Positions 26,315 through 34,423 of a stretch of 64,000 nucleotides of DNA are shown here, one piece after another; the first letter of the stretch is position 1, and every line of letters starts with the position of its first letter. The DNA is taken from positions 25,767 to 89,766 of the forward strand of contig JBFWUT010000006.1 in NCBI GenBank assembly GCA_050247135.1. Direction: 5' to 3'. The notes beneath the pieces were generated by a model. That model was not told where the DNA came from. It saw nothing but the letters and a program-made list of their open reading frames with translations, and did no database searches. The position numbers were made by a program, and so were the translations under genes. The stretch is from Berkiella sp050247135. GTDB taxonomy: Bacteria; Pseudomonadota; Gammaproteobacteria; Berkiellales; Berkiellaceae.

Positions 26315-27346
26315 CTACCAAGGCGTTGGCTTAGGATTGCGCTCTTCAAAATGGCCCTGGTGCCAATACGGATAAATCGCTTCCATGTGACTAGCGGCAT
26401 CTAATTTGGCCATTTGCTCTAGTGTTAACGTCCAGCCTAGGGCGCCCATATTTTGCTGTAATTGCTCTTTATTGCGCGCACCAATCACAATATTCGCAAC
26501 CGTTGGGCGCTGCAATAACCAGCGCAAAGCAACCTGTGGGACTAATTTACCGGTTTCATTGGCAATTTCTGTTAGAACATCAACCACATTAAATAATTGG
26601 GCTTCATTCACTGGAGGGCCACCTTCTGCGCCTCCTGCTTTAATTCGCCCCTCTGGCAGTGGTTTGTTACGTTGGATCTTGCCAGTTAACCGCCCCCACC
26701 CTAATGGACTCCAAACCATTAATCCCAAACCTTGATCAAGGCACAATGGCATTAATTCCCATTCAAATTCACGGCCTATTAACGAATAATAACCTTGATA
26801 GACGACATAACGAGCAAGTCCATATTTTTCACTGACTGCCAACGATTTCATGACATGCCAACCCGAAAAATTCGAACAACCAATATAACGTACTTTGCCG
26901 CTTTGTACTAAATGATCTAGCGTACTTAATACTTCATCAACAGGTGTTAACGCGTCAAATCCATGCATAAAATAAATATCAATATGATCGGTATTTAAGC
27001 GCTGCAAGCTTTCTTCACACGCTTTTATCAGATGATAACGTGAGGAACCGACTTGATTAGGCCCTTTGCCCATCGCAAAGGTCGCTTTGGTTGATATTAA
27101 TACCTCATCACGCCGCCCTTTAATGGCTTTGCCGAGAATTTCTTCTGCCAGACCGAGTGAATACATATTAGCCGTATCAAAAAGATTTAAGCCACCCTCA
27201 AGACAAATACTAACTAATTCGGAAGCTTCTTTAACATCGGTAGTACCCCACTTTTCAAACATGGGTGAATTGCCACCAAAAGTCCCGGTTCCTAAACTTA
27301 AAACGGGTACTTTCAGTCCTGAATGCCCTAATTGCCGATATTCCAT
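26315..27346 (-). CDS. Aldo/keto reductase (YghZ/IolS-like group)
   Basis: This ~343-aa NADP-dependent aldo/keto reductase has the N-terminal strand YRQLGHSGLKVPVLSLGTGT. It also has the active-site Asp/Tyr region NLFDTANMYSLGLAEEILGK, the Lys in LISTKATF and the His in YFMHGFD. VRYIGCSNFSGWH and NIVIGARNKEQLQQNMGALG (the NADP 2'-phosphate/Arg region) are also typical. I prefer ATG 27346, with GAGG 6 nt upstream; a GTG two codons earlier is possible. It lies 11 bp from the end of the upstream alpha/beta hydrolase and is probably in one transcript with it. Confidence 0.9.
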   Translation of the reverse strand: MEYRQLGHSGLKVPVLSLGTGTFGGNSPMFEKWGTTDVKEASELVSICLEGGLNLFDTANMYSLGLAEEILGKAIKGRRDEVLISTKATFAMGKGPNQVGSSRYHLIKACEESLQRLNTDHIDIYFMHGFDALTPVDEVLSTLDHLVQSGKVRYIGCSNFSGWHVMKSLAVSEKYGLARYVVYQGYYSLIGREFEWELMPLCLDQGLGLMVWSPLGWGRLTGKIQRNKPLPEGRIKAGGAEGGPPVNEAQLFNVVDVLTEIANETGKLVPQVALRWLLQRPTVANIVIGARNKEQLQQNMGALGWTLTLEQMAKLDAASHMEAIYPYWHQGHFEERNPKPTPW

Positions 27347-27357
27347 AACCACCTCAT

Positions 27358-28131
27358 TTAAATTAATTTCTTGATTAACTCGCCGGGGTTCTCAAGTGGA
27401 CTAGAATGTCCCCCTGTAATAGTCATGAATTTTGAATCTTTTATTTTATTAGCTAATTCTTGGCTCTCTACGGGTAAACAAACAATATCTTCACTCGCGG
27501 CTATAACCGTAGTCGGAACTTTAATGTCACCTAACCATTTGTTGGAATCAAATTTTTTAATGGCAGCAAGTTGCCGTGACAAAATCTCATAGGTAGGTGG
27601 AAAAGGATTATTCAAACACACCTCTTTATAAGAGGCAATATTTTGAGGTGTTAAATAGGCAGGAGAATAAAACCATGGCATCGAGGCTTCAATCAACGTA
27701 TCAAAAGGAACATTGGCTTTGAGCATCGCAAGAAATGCTTCTAACATCATGACAGAACGTTGATTTATCTTTGCCGCTGAATTCAAAATAATTAGTTTTG
27801 AAATATCATCAGGATAATCACGCGCGATGGTTTGCGCAATCATTCCTCCCATGGACTGCCCTAGAATAATGGGCTGCTGCAAATCAAGTACTTTGATTAA
27901 TTGCATAACATCTGCTGCCATTAAATCAATACTTAATGTGGTTTCAGTATCAACAGTTTGACCCATTCCGCGGTTATCAAAAATCAATACTGTAAAATGC
28001 TGGATAAGTTTATCAAAGATAGCATTCCAAAAAGTGTGATCACAAGAATATCCGGCAATGAGAACCAAAGGCGTTCCTTGTCCCTGACATTCATAAAAAA
28101 ATGTCGTGTTACCTATCTGTATTTTGCTCAT
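27358..28131 (-). CDS. Alpha/beta hydrolase
   Basis: This 257-aa protein is an alpha/beta hydrolase of the MhpC/RutD-like group. It shows the oxyanion strand LVLIAGYSCDHTFWNAI, the FDNRGMGQTV loop, the nucleophile elbow LGQSMGGMIAQ (G-x-S-x-G), an acid region VIAASEDIVCLPVES and the catalytic His in ITGGHSSPLE. The start MSKIQIGNTTFFYE and length are typical. The substrate is unknown. It is the first gene of a likely two-gene unit with the aldo/keto reductase. Confidence 0.88.
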   Translation of the reverse strand: MSKIQIGNTTFFYECQGQGTPLVLIAGYSCDHTFWNAIFDKLIQHFTVLIFDNRGMGQTVDTETTLSIDLMAADVMQLIKVLDLQQPIILGQSMGGMIAQTIARDYPDDISKLIILNSAAKINQRSVMMLEAFLAMLKANVPFDTLIEASMPWFYSPAYLTPQNIASYKEVCLNNPFPPTYEILSRQLAAIKKFDSNKWLGDIKVPTTVIAASEDIVCLPVESQELANKIKDSKFMTITGGHSSPLENPGELIKKLI

Positions 28132-28239
28132 ACTTGCACCATCGATGTTGAGTTCCTATAAAGATAGCTTACAATGCTATAGTTATAAGTTGACCAAAGT
28201 GCATTTTGGCAGACTGACTTTAAACCCAGGGGTGTATTA

Positions 28240-28710
28240 ATGAGCTACGTAGATTCCAACCTCATGAAGGACGAAACGGTCATGCACCGTGCCAAGCTGC
28301 ATAAAATTCTTTTTGTTTGGCCAGGATTGGTTGCTTTTGTCGCACTGGTTTTTAGCTTGTGGATATTGGTCAATCCACAGTACAACGTCAAATTTGCTGG
28401 AATTGGCGTGATTGTGGCCGTTATTTTCTTACTCTCACCCTACATCCAATATATCACTAGCGAATATGCAGTGACTAATAAAAGAGTCATTGTGAAAGTA
28501 GGACTGATACGCCGGCAGACCTTAGAAACCTTATTACAAAAGATTGAAGCCATCTCTGTCGATCAATCTGTTTTGGGGCGCATATTAAATTACGGCACCA
28601 TTACCATCACAGGTACCGGCGGCACCAGAGAATCTTTTATGAATATCGCCGATCCCTTAGGTTTTCGCCGAGCCGTGCAAGAACAAACTGATGCTTTGGA
28701 TAACCCCTAG
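28240..28710 (+). CDS. PH-domain (bPH2) membrane protein
   Basis: This 156-aa protein has two N-terminal membrane helices (~25-45 and ~52-72: KILFVWPGLVAFVALVFSLW, GIGVIVAVIFLLSPYIQYIT). They are followed by a bacterial PH domain (bPH2, YdbS/YdbT type): YAVTNKRVIVKVGLIRRQT, then LLQKIEAISVDQSVLGRI and NYGTITITGTGGTRESF. These proteins probably have a structural role at the membrane; no exact role is established. Start ATG 28240 is preceded by AGGGGTG. It overlaps the dienelactone-hydrolase-like gene by 4 bp at the 3' end. Confidence 0.85.
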   Translation: MSYVDSNLMKDETVMHRAKLHKILFVWPGLVAFVALVFSLWILVNPQYNVKFAGIGVIVAVIFLLSPYIQYITSEYAVTNKRVIVKVGLIRRQTLETLLQKIEAISVDQSVLGRILNYGTITITGTGGTRESFMNIADPLGFRRAVQEQTDALDNP

Positions 28711-29495
28711 TTGTTATCCAATTGCTGTTTAAGAAACTGCTCAAACGCTTCCCAAGATTGTTGATCAGCTGCCCTGTTGTAAGCGACTCCCTTGCTAGTA
28801 TCACTGCCTGCCTTAGGGTTGGTGAATGCATGCACAGCACCCGGGTATTCAATGAATTCATAATGATGCGGTGCATTTTTCATTTCCTCTTTGAAAGCAG
28901 CCACTTCAGCGGGTGGCACATGAGGGTCATCAGCCCCGTGCAACACTAATACAGGGCCTTTAATTTTCTTAGCGTCTTCTGGCGTTGGATTAGATAACCC
29001 ACCATGAAAAGTCACGATACCCGCCAAAGGTACCCCTGTGCGCGCTAGCTCTAGAGCTCCTGTACCCCCAAAGCAATAGCCCATTACCATGATTTTTTTA
29101 CCGTTGACAGCCCCCATTGACAGCAGCTTATCGTAAGCACCTCTCATTCTTTTACGAAACAAAGCTCTATCACCTATATATTTCGTGGCCAATTCACCAG
29201 CTTCTTTGTTATCTTTAGGTCGCACCCCTTTACCATAGACATCGACGACAAAAGCGACATAACCTTCTTTGGCCAGTTTGTCTGCCTTTTCTTTAGCAAA
29301 GCTGCCCACCCCCATCCAATCCGGGACAATTAAAATACCCGGCCTTAAACCCTTTTTCTTTTCAGTATCATACGCAACATAGCCTTCCATGGTCGTGCCA
29401 TCGGCTTTATATGACACTTTTTCTGCTTTAATGGCAGCCTGTACGCTCATGCAAACGAGTAAAGTTGATAAAAGCAGCAACGGTCTAAAAGCCAT
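28707..29495 (-). CDS. Exported dienelactone-hydrolase family protein
   Basis: This 262-aa dienelactone hydrolase-like protein carries a signal peptide (MAFRPLLLLSTLLVCMSVQA). The nucleophile is the Cys of MVMGYCFGGTGALELA (G-x-C-x-G, as in true DLHs), the acid is in LHGADDPHVPP and the His is in GAVHAFTNP. Most homologues with a leader are periplasmic and act on unknown esters or lactones. It starts 13 nt after the end of the next upstream secreted-protein gene, so the two are probably co-transcribed. Confidence 0.88.
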   Translation of the reverse strand: MAFRPLLLLSTLLVCMSVQAAIKAEKVSYKADGTTMEGYVAYDTEKKKGLRPGILIVPDWMGVGSFAKEKADKLAKEGYVAFVVDVYGKGVRPKDNKEAGELATKYIGDRALFRKRMRGAYDKLLSMGAVNGKKIMVMGYCFGGTGALELARTGVPLAGIVTFHGGLSNPTPEDAKKIKGPVLVLHGADDPHVPPAEVAAFKEEMKNAPHHYEFIEYPGAVHAFTNPKAGSDTSKGVAYNRAADQQSWEAFEQFLKQQLDNN

Positions 29496-29508
29496 AGCGA
29501 GTTATCCT

Positions 29509-30009
29509 TTAATAGCGATGCAACTTAACATTGGATGATACGCACTTAATTTCATAAGAGGTGATATGAGCAATATCTTTGCGCGCTAACGGCACATTAC
29601 TGGTGCGGATCCTTTGGTCATTTCCGGCCTGCACAAGCATATCACCCGTGGTCTTGGCAATCAGTCCCTTTTTGCCTTTCAAAACCAGTTGATAATGGAT
29701 GTAGTTTTTTTCAGGAGACTGATTATGAATAACAAATTCTCCTTTTACAACATCTTTGTAATGTTCATCGTCATAGACATGATCGTGATACAAAATAAGA
29801 TCACCGCTCATTTTATGATCTCTTAGAACAAATGAAATCTTTTTAGGATCATCATGCCCTGGATCATTAATGGTGATATCGCCAGATTTGCTGAGATGGC
29901 ATTTGTTAATGCCATTCACCACTGTACATTTTGAACTATTCGTATTCGGCTTGGCGTTTACAGCGGTTGCTAACATCATCATGATGATACATGCAGTTTT
30001 TTTCAACAT
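29509..30009 (-). CDS. Small secreted hypothetical protein with sequestered ribosome-binding site
   Basis: This 166-aa protein has a signal peptide (MLKKTACIIMMMLATAVNA). The mature part is beta-rich and basic, with three Cys (SSKCTVVNGINKCHL near the N-terminus and IKCVSSN near the C-terminus) and many Asp/His residues in the middle (DHVYDDEHY). Family is unknown. The Shine-Dalgarno AGAAGG, seven bases before ATG 30009, lies entirely inside the 3' arm of a 12-bp perfect hairpin, so translation may be controlled by RNA structure, or the hairpin terminates upstream transcription. Confidence 0.65.
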   Translation of the reverse strand: MLKKTACIIMMMLATAVNAKPNTNSSKCTVVNGINKCHLSKSGDITINDPGHDDPKKISFVLRDHKMSGDLILYHDHVYDDEHYKDVVKGEFVIHNQSPEKNYIHYQLVLKGKKGLIAKTTGDMLVQAGNDQRIRTSNVPLARKDIAHITSYEIKCVSSNVKLHRY

Positions 30010-30011
30010 AA

Positions 30012-30055
30012 AAAAACCTTCTAAGTCCCTTTACTATAAAACGTAGAAGGTTTTT
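30012..30055 (-). terminator. 12-bp perfect hairpin (terminator or ribosome-binding-site sequestor)
   Basis: AAAAACCTTCTA at 30012-30023 is perfectly complementary to TAGAAGGTTTTT at 30044-30055, with a 20-nt loop. On the minus strand the 3' arm runs into seven U residues directly before ATG 30009. It therefore looks like an intrinsic terminator of the upstream gene (30118-30774), but it also buries the AGAAGG ribosome-binding site of the downstream gene. Confidence 0.7.
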
Positions 30056-30117
30056 AAAATAATGAAAGTTTTCTTGGTGAAAACAGCCTATTTATTATTG
30101 TTGTATATGCAAAATGT

Positions 30118-30774
30118 TTAGCGTTTATGTCCTGTTACATTGTGATTGCGATCTAATGACTTGACTGTTTCTATAAATACACTGAGGGTTAAACCAAGGC
30201 CAGGAGCGCACTGTTCAAAAACCGCAGATTCTGGGTTTCTGCCTTGACCTTTAGCCATATTAATCCAATAGGTATGGTTATTCACATCATTCTGCTTTAA
30301 TGCATTTTCTGCAAGCGCAACCTGAGCGTAAATATTGCCATTTTTCGCAATGTCTTCTAATTTTTTAAACATGCAGGACTGAACCATTTTTTCGTTGACA
30401 TTTTTTGGCAAAGCCAATTTACCATTCACAGTGAGTGCTTCAGTCATACAATCTGATGCAACTTTTTTGTAGGCTTTGGTTTGCTGGGTTGCGCATGTTG
30501 TAAGATTAAGATCTAATATATCCTTTTTTTGCGCCAATTGTTTTAAGTACTCCTTAAAGGCAGGATTAGGATCAGATTTGACTAATTGGTTTAACATCCC
30601 TACCACACATTGATCTTCCAATTCACACCCCGATAAAACAGCAAACAGTTTCAATGCATCCTGCTCATCAGTCGACGCCGCTGCCTGTGGGGCCGGCATA
30701 ACAGGGGTTACTGCATATACATGGGTAACCATGATTGCTAAGAGTGCTCCAACGAATAATCTAAAAACCTTCAT
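30118..30774 (-). CDS. Secreted hypothetical protein
   Basis: This 218-aa protein has a signal peptide (MKVFRLFVGALLAIMVTHVYA). The mature protein is helical, with seven Cys (for example GCELEDQCVVG, LTTCATQQ, SDCMTEA, QSCMFKK), suggesting a disulfide-stabilised periplasmic or secreted helical bundle. It has no motif I can assign. It faces the exported methyltransferase gene divergently across a 57-bp gap. Confidence 0.65.
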   Translation of the reverse strand: MKVFRLFVGALLAIMVTHVYAVTPVMPAPQAAASTDEQDALKLFAVLSGCELEDQCVVGMLNQLVKSDPNPAFKEYLKQLAQKKDILDLNLTTCATQQTKAYKKVASDCMTEALTVNGKLALPKNVNEKMVQSCMFKKLEDIAKNGNIYAQVALAENALKQNDVNNHTYWINMAKGQGRNPESAVFEQCAPGLGLTLSVFIETVKSLDRNHNVTGHKR

Positions 30775-30831
30775 GTTTCACCTAAGAGGTCGATACATTG
30801 TTTAAGGGAACTTAGCAATAAAGTAAGCAGA

Positions 30832-31566
30832 ATGCAAAAACACACTGTCATGATCACCAGCTTCAATTTTATAAAACAGATGAGTCAAACAATTTTGCTT
30901 CTTCTCATGTGTTCCTTCTTACCCTTAAATGCTCATGCGACATCGAGCCCTCCTGTTAAAAACAAATACTGGGAAGCTTATTTTAAAAGCAAACTACGAG
31001 ATCCGCCGGCAGGTTTTGTCGTGACCGCACTAAATGCTTTACAGCAGAGTAATCCTCCCGGTCGTAAAGTGGCTATCGATTTAGGCTGTGGTGTGGGACA
31101 TGAAACGTTAGAATTACTCAAGAAAGGTTACCATGTCGTTGCGATTGATGGACAACCGCAAGCGTTTGACTATATGAAACAATTACCCATGATGCACCAA
31201 TACGAGGGAAATCTCAAAACCGTGGTTTCGTCTTTTGAAAAACTCAATTTTGCTGAGTTGCCAGAAGCCGACATGATTGTGGCGAGTTTTGCATTACCCT
31301 TTATGAAAGCCAATGACTTTAACCGTGTGTGGACAGAAGTCAAAGGTAAGATAAAACCGGGCGGTTATTTTGTGGGCAATTTCTTTGATCCTGATGATAG
31401 CTTTTTTGCGCAAAAGTTTCGTTCATCCATGACTTTTCACAATAAAGTACAAGCCATGGCACTGTTTCACGGGTTTCAAATTGTGGGTTTTCAAGAAGTG
31501 AATACACCGGCCTCGAAGCCTGGGACCATGAATCATTATTATGCGTTTGTGGGCAAGAAATTGTAA
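30832..31566 (+). CDS. Class I SAM methyltransferase with signal peptide
   Basis: This 244-aa TehB/UbiE-like methyltransferase has motif I KVAIDLGCGVGHETLELLKK (~80-100), the motif II acidic residue in VVAIDGQPQ and a motif IV-type strand ADMIVASFALPFM. KGKIKPGGYFVGNFF is also typical. The N-terminus (~20-42, QTILLLLMCSFLPLNAHATS) is a hydrophobic signal peptide with a plausible cleavage after AHA. SAM is cytosolic, so an exported SAM enzyme is odd unless it works inside a host. The exact start among ATG 30832, 30850 and 30880 is uncertain; all keep the signal. Confidence 0.8.
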   Translation: MQKHTVMITSFNFIKQMSQTILLLLMCSFLPLNAHATSSPPVKNKYWEAYFKSKLRDPPAGFVVTALNALQQSNPPGRKVAIDLGCGVGHETLELLKKGYHVVAIDGQPQAFDYMKQLPMMHQYEGNLKTVVSSFEKLNFAELPEADMIVASFALPFMKANDFNRVWTEVKGKIKPGGYFVGNFFDPDDSFFAQKFRSSMTFHNKVQAMALFHGFQIVGFQEVNTPASKPGTMNHYYAFVGKKL

Positions 31567-31592
31567 GCCTTCCTTGGCTTAAGATGATTTGA

Positions 31593-32234
31593 CTAGATCT
31601 TAATGGAACGGCGTGCTGCACTGGCAGCAATTTTCGCTTGCAATTCGTCCATACCGCCCATCATACCCATGCCTTTAGGTTTAGCAGGTGTTGCTACCGC
31701 AGCTGGTGCTTCAGTGGCGTTTGCTGGGCCATTTTCAATATTCGCTTTAGGAGCGTCTACCACACCGCCTTTTGCCACAACCGGGGCAACACGCGTTTCG
31801 GCCTTCTTTAATCTCGTTGCACCAGTCGCTAAATCAGCACCAGAGAATAACAGAGCCGGTCTAACCCCAGCAGGTGCAGCCGCTTGTGCTTTAGGCGCAG
31901 CCGGTGCTTTAGGTGGTGCAGGAGGAGCCGGAGGTGCTTTTGGAACAGTGGGGGCAACGGGAGCAACAGATGTATCAACAGCTACCACAGGAACAGCAAC
32001 AGGCACTACAGGGGCAGCAACAGGTTGTTTTACAGGAGTGGTAGGCAATGGACGACCCACGTTTTTGGTCGTTTTGACAACAGCAGTTTTAGGTGTAACA
32101 ACTGTTGCAGTCACAGTAATGGGTTCTCTGGCAGGGACTACCGTTGCGGTAACGCGTTGGGCATTTTTGCTTCTTAAATTGGCTCTTAATTTGGTAAGTG
32201 TCTCTAAATCTAATACAGGACCTTGCACTGACAT
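31593..32234 (-). CDS. Ala/Pro-rich low-complexity protein with actin-regulator-like motifs
   Basis: This 213-aa protein consists mostly of Ala, Pro, Val and Thr. Residues ~96-122 are poly-proline type (APPAPPAPPKAPAAPK). The segment ~125-148 (RPALLF, then RLKKAETR) recalls the LL-x-LKK pattern of WH2 actin-binding motifs, but the spacing is about four residues longer than normal. The C-terminus is MGGMDELQAKIAASAARR, similar in type to C-terminal helices of Ena/VASP- and WIP-like proteins. The gene is real by codon pattern and AGGGGAATT upstream of ATG 32234. An actin-directed effector role is a guess. Confidence 0.6.
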   Translation of the reverse strand: MSVQGPVLDLETLTKLRANLRSKNAQRVTATVVPAREPITVTATVVTPKTAVVKTTKNVGRPLPTTPVKQPVAAPVVPVAVPVVAVDTSVAPVAPTVPKAPPAPPAPPKAPAAPKAQAAAPAGVRPALLFSGADLATGATRLKKAETRVAPVVAKGGVVDAPKANIENGPANATEAPAAVATPAKPKGMGMMGGMDELQAKIAASAARRSIKI

Positions 32235-32335
32235 GTTTAATTCCCCTAATGGAATAATAATAAAAGATGCTTATTAGGGTATTGAAATTAAAAATGCTTA
32301 GATAGAGTTAGCTGACCAGAATTTGTCATTTTAAG

Positions 32336-32374
32336 ACAAAAGGGTTATGCCAGCCAGACGAGCGGCATAACCCT
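32336..32374 (-). terminator. Intrinsic terminator of the 77-aa gene
   Basis: AGGGTTATGCC (32341-32351) is perfectly complementary to GGCATAACCCT (32364-32374), with a 12-nt loop. On the minus strand it is followed by TTTTGTCTT. It begins 12 bp after the stop of the small Pro/Ser-rich gene. Confidence 0.75.
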
Positions 32375-32385
32375 CTTTCTGACAT

Positions 32386-32619
32386 TTACCAGCCTTTCTT
32401 TTTATAAGGATGAGCGCCAGGAGGGGATGAACCCAAAACGCTTAAATTAGCATCAACACTTGGGTCGGGAGCGAATGTTAGCTCTATCCTGCCAGGATGC
32501 GAGGAAGCTAAGGGGCGTCCGATAAGAATAGGCGCTGATCTAGGAATGTTGATGGGTGCTGAGGAAGTTGTGTTTGTTGAATTTTCTGGTGAGGGAACAA
32601 TGGGGCCAGGTTTAGACAT
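32386..32619 (-). CDS. Small Pro/Ser-rich protein
   Basis: This 77-aa protein has a strong AAAAGGAG site seven bases before ATG 32619 and a good terminator behind it, so it is a real transcription unit despite its length. It is rich in Pro and Ser (PGPIVPSPENSTN; LGSSPPGAHPYKKKGW) and has no hydrophobic segment. Function is unknown. Its composition is like the disordered tails of larger effector-like proteins in this window. Confidence 0.6.
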   Translation of the reverse strand: MSKPGPIVPSPENSTNTTSSAPINIPRSAPILIGRPLASSHPGRIELTFAPDPSVDANLSVLGSSPPGAHPYKKKGW

Positions 32620-32852
32620 GTCAATCTCCTTTTACTTCATAACAACTTATATCGTATAGAATCGGCTATTTATTGCAATGGCAAAATTATTTACAGCCTA
32701 TGAATGGTTAGTCGTTATACTCAACTATACCGCCATAATGCCAATCAACAGGCTCCTTTCTTGCTTCGTCTGGAATGGCTTGCAAAATAAGTTATAGGGT
32801 CTAGAATATTTTGGCTAACTCCCCCATTAATTCAAATGCAAAGAGTGTATTT

Positions 32853-33458
32853 ATGATAGTCACACCCTTAGTCAAAGGTTTTGGAATGGGCGCCAGCCTC
32901 ATTATGGCCATTGGCGCGCAAAATGCATTTGTTTTAAAACAGGGACTTAAACGACATCACTTATTCTTAACCGCCATTACTTGCTTCATTTGTGACTCCG
33001 TTCTCATCGTATTAGGCGTCACCGGTCTTGGCCTGATCATTGACGACTTTCCTACGTTAGTAAATGCATTACGTTGGGGGGGTGCTCTATTTTTAGTCGC
33101 TTATGGAATTCGTTCTTTCATCAGCGTCTTTAACCCTCACGCACTGATTGCTGAGCTTGACGGTCCTAAGAAAAACCGCCTTGCAACCTTAGCGGCCTTA
33201 TTGGCGTTTACTTTGTTAAACCCTCATACCTATATCGATACTTTCTTGATTTTGGGTAATGTGGGGGCTCAACACCCTGTTGAAGAACATTTACCGTTTG
33301 TGGTTGGGGCATTGGGAGCTTCATTTGCCTGGTTTTTTGGCCTGACTTATGGTGCTAGCACGTTAAGCCATGTTTTTCGCAATCCACGCGCTTGGCAGAT
33401 TTTGGATGCTGTGATGGGTTTTGTGATGCTGAGTATCGCTTACTCATTAGTTATCTGA
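32853..33458 (+). CDS. argO: LysE/ArgO-family amino-acid exporter
   Basis: This 201-aa inner-membrane protein of the LysE/ArgO family exports basic amino acids such as arginine or lysine. The N-terminal signature GFGMGASLIMAIGAQNAFVLKQG matches ArgO/LysE closely, and six membrane segments are visible, with FTLLNPHTYIDTFLILG in the central family motif. ATG 32853 matches the family N-terminus and has AAGAG upstream; a TTG at 32811 would add 14 residues. Substrate specificity within the family is inferred from similarity to E. coli ArgO. It overlaps the convergent gene by 8 bp. Confidence 0.85.
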   Translation: MIVTPLVKGFGMGASLIMAIGAQNAFVLKQGLKRHHLFLTAITCFICDSVLIVLGVTGLGLIIDDFPTLVNALRWGGALFLVAYGIRSFISVFNPHALIAELDGPKKNRLATLAALLAFTLLNPHTYIDTFLILGNVGAQHPVEEHLPFVVGALGASFAWFFGLTYGASTLSHVFRNPRAWQILDAVMGFVMLSIAYSLVI

Positions 33459-33936
33459 TTTGGGCTTTGAAGCTGGCGATATTATGCTCGGTATTCTCAA
33501 TCACATGGACAATCTCTCGGTCGAGAAACTGAGCCACCGGCGAAAATCGGCTGCTTAATACGAATCGCAGCATCCACTCTTTAAGGTTGCCACGTCGCTG
33601 CTTGAAGGCTTGAACATAAGCTAGAAACAGCTTTGCATATTCCAAATCAACGATACTGGGTTGGTAAACATGGTTACCCAATAAAATGGGGAAAGCACTT
33701 TGCATTTGTGCCGCTTTACCCGAGGCTTGTCTGCCATAAGACATTGCAAACTGCACCATCTCTTTCACTGAGATCCGTTTAAAAGTATTCGCTGCTTGAT
33801 AATACACTTGTAATTTGTTCTCATCTGCAGGTGTTTTCACATATTGACGAAGATTTTTAATCTCAGCGAGATAGTGATCGACAAGATGGTCAATCGAAAA
33901 TTTACTATCCATAAAACTAATATCAGTCATTGTCAT
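33451..33936 (-). CDS. Hypothetical protein
   Basis: This 161-aa helical soluble protein shows no recognised domain. The body is amphipathic helices (LVDHYLAEIKNLRQYV; FLAYVQAFKQRRGNLKEWML) with a basic central stretch. The ATG at 33936 is preceded by GGGGAGGATG. It converges on argO with an 8-bp overlap and starts 19 bp downstream of the gene at 33956-34369, so these two are probably one operon. Confidence 0.6.
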   Translation of the reverse strand: MTMTDISFMDSKFSIDHLVDHYLAEIKNLRQYVKTPADENKLQVYYQAANTFKRISVKEMVQFAMSYGRQASGKAAQMQSAFPILLGNHVYQPSIVDLEYAKLFLAYVQAFKQRRGNLKEWMLRFVLSSRFSPVAQFLDREIVHVIENTEHNIASFKAQIR

Positions 33937-33955
33937 CCTCCCCTTTCTAGTATAG

Positions 33956-34369
33956 TCACTTAGAGGCTAATGATGAATGATCATTTAAGGCGTCCTCACA
34001 CAATGACACCACTAAAGGATGGAATAAGGCCAATCCGTGTAAGTTCTCTAGCGTTTTGATCCATCTATAGCCATGAAGATGGCCTTTTTTGGTTGTTTCG
34101 ACATGCACGAAAAAAGCAAAAGTTGGCTCTTTGGCAATCACGTTTGCCGGAAAACTTTGTGCCCAAAGTATTTTGGAGAAATGGAGGTCCTCTAGCCAGG
34201 TTTTTTGTTTTATAGCAAAGAATAGTTGGTTACGCCAATCTTCACCTGGGTGCACTTCACAGCCACAAAAGGTAAAACTGCCACTTGCAATTTGATCATT
34301 GAATATCATCACGCCTTCGGTAGGATGAGTAACAACGCCAATGACGTAAATACGATGTAACTGCAACAT
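33956..34369 (-). CDS. Nudix-like hypothetical protein
   Basis: This ~137-aa protein starts at ATG 34369 (MLQLHRIYVIGVV) after GGTGA; the longer upstream frame would run antisense into pcm. The first half resembles a Nudix fold (YVIGVVTHPTEGVMIFNDQI, then FTFCGCEVHPGEDWRNQL). However, the expected Nudix box G-x5-E-x7-R-E-x2-E-E is not preserved: the helix reads FFAIKQKTWLEDL, lacking the metal-binding Glu pair. It is either a degenerate Nudix protein or a different small fold. Divergent from pcm with a 54-bp gap. Confidence 0.5.
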   Translation of the reverse strand: MLQLHRIYVIGVVTHPTEGVMIFNDQIASGSFTFCGCEVHPGEDWRNQLFFAIKQKTWLEDLHFSKILWAQSFPANVIAKEPTFAFFVHVETTKKGHLHGYRWIKTLENLHGLALFHPLVVSLCEDALNDHSSLASK

Positions 34370-34423
34370 ATTTTTCACCCAGTCTTTGATCAAGAGTATA
34401 ATATTAAGCAAAGGGGAGCAAAC

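Noticed and set aside
31603..32277. 224-aa Ala/Gly-rich ORF on the plus strand
   Set aside because: It is the antisense shadow of the Ala/Pro-rich gene at 31593-32234; low-complexity codons keep the opposite frame open by chance.
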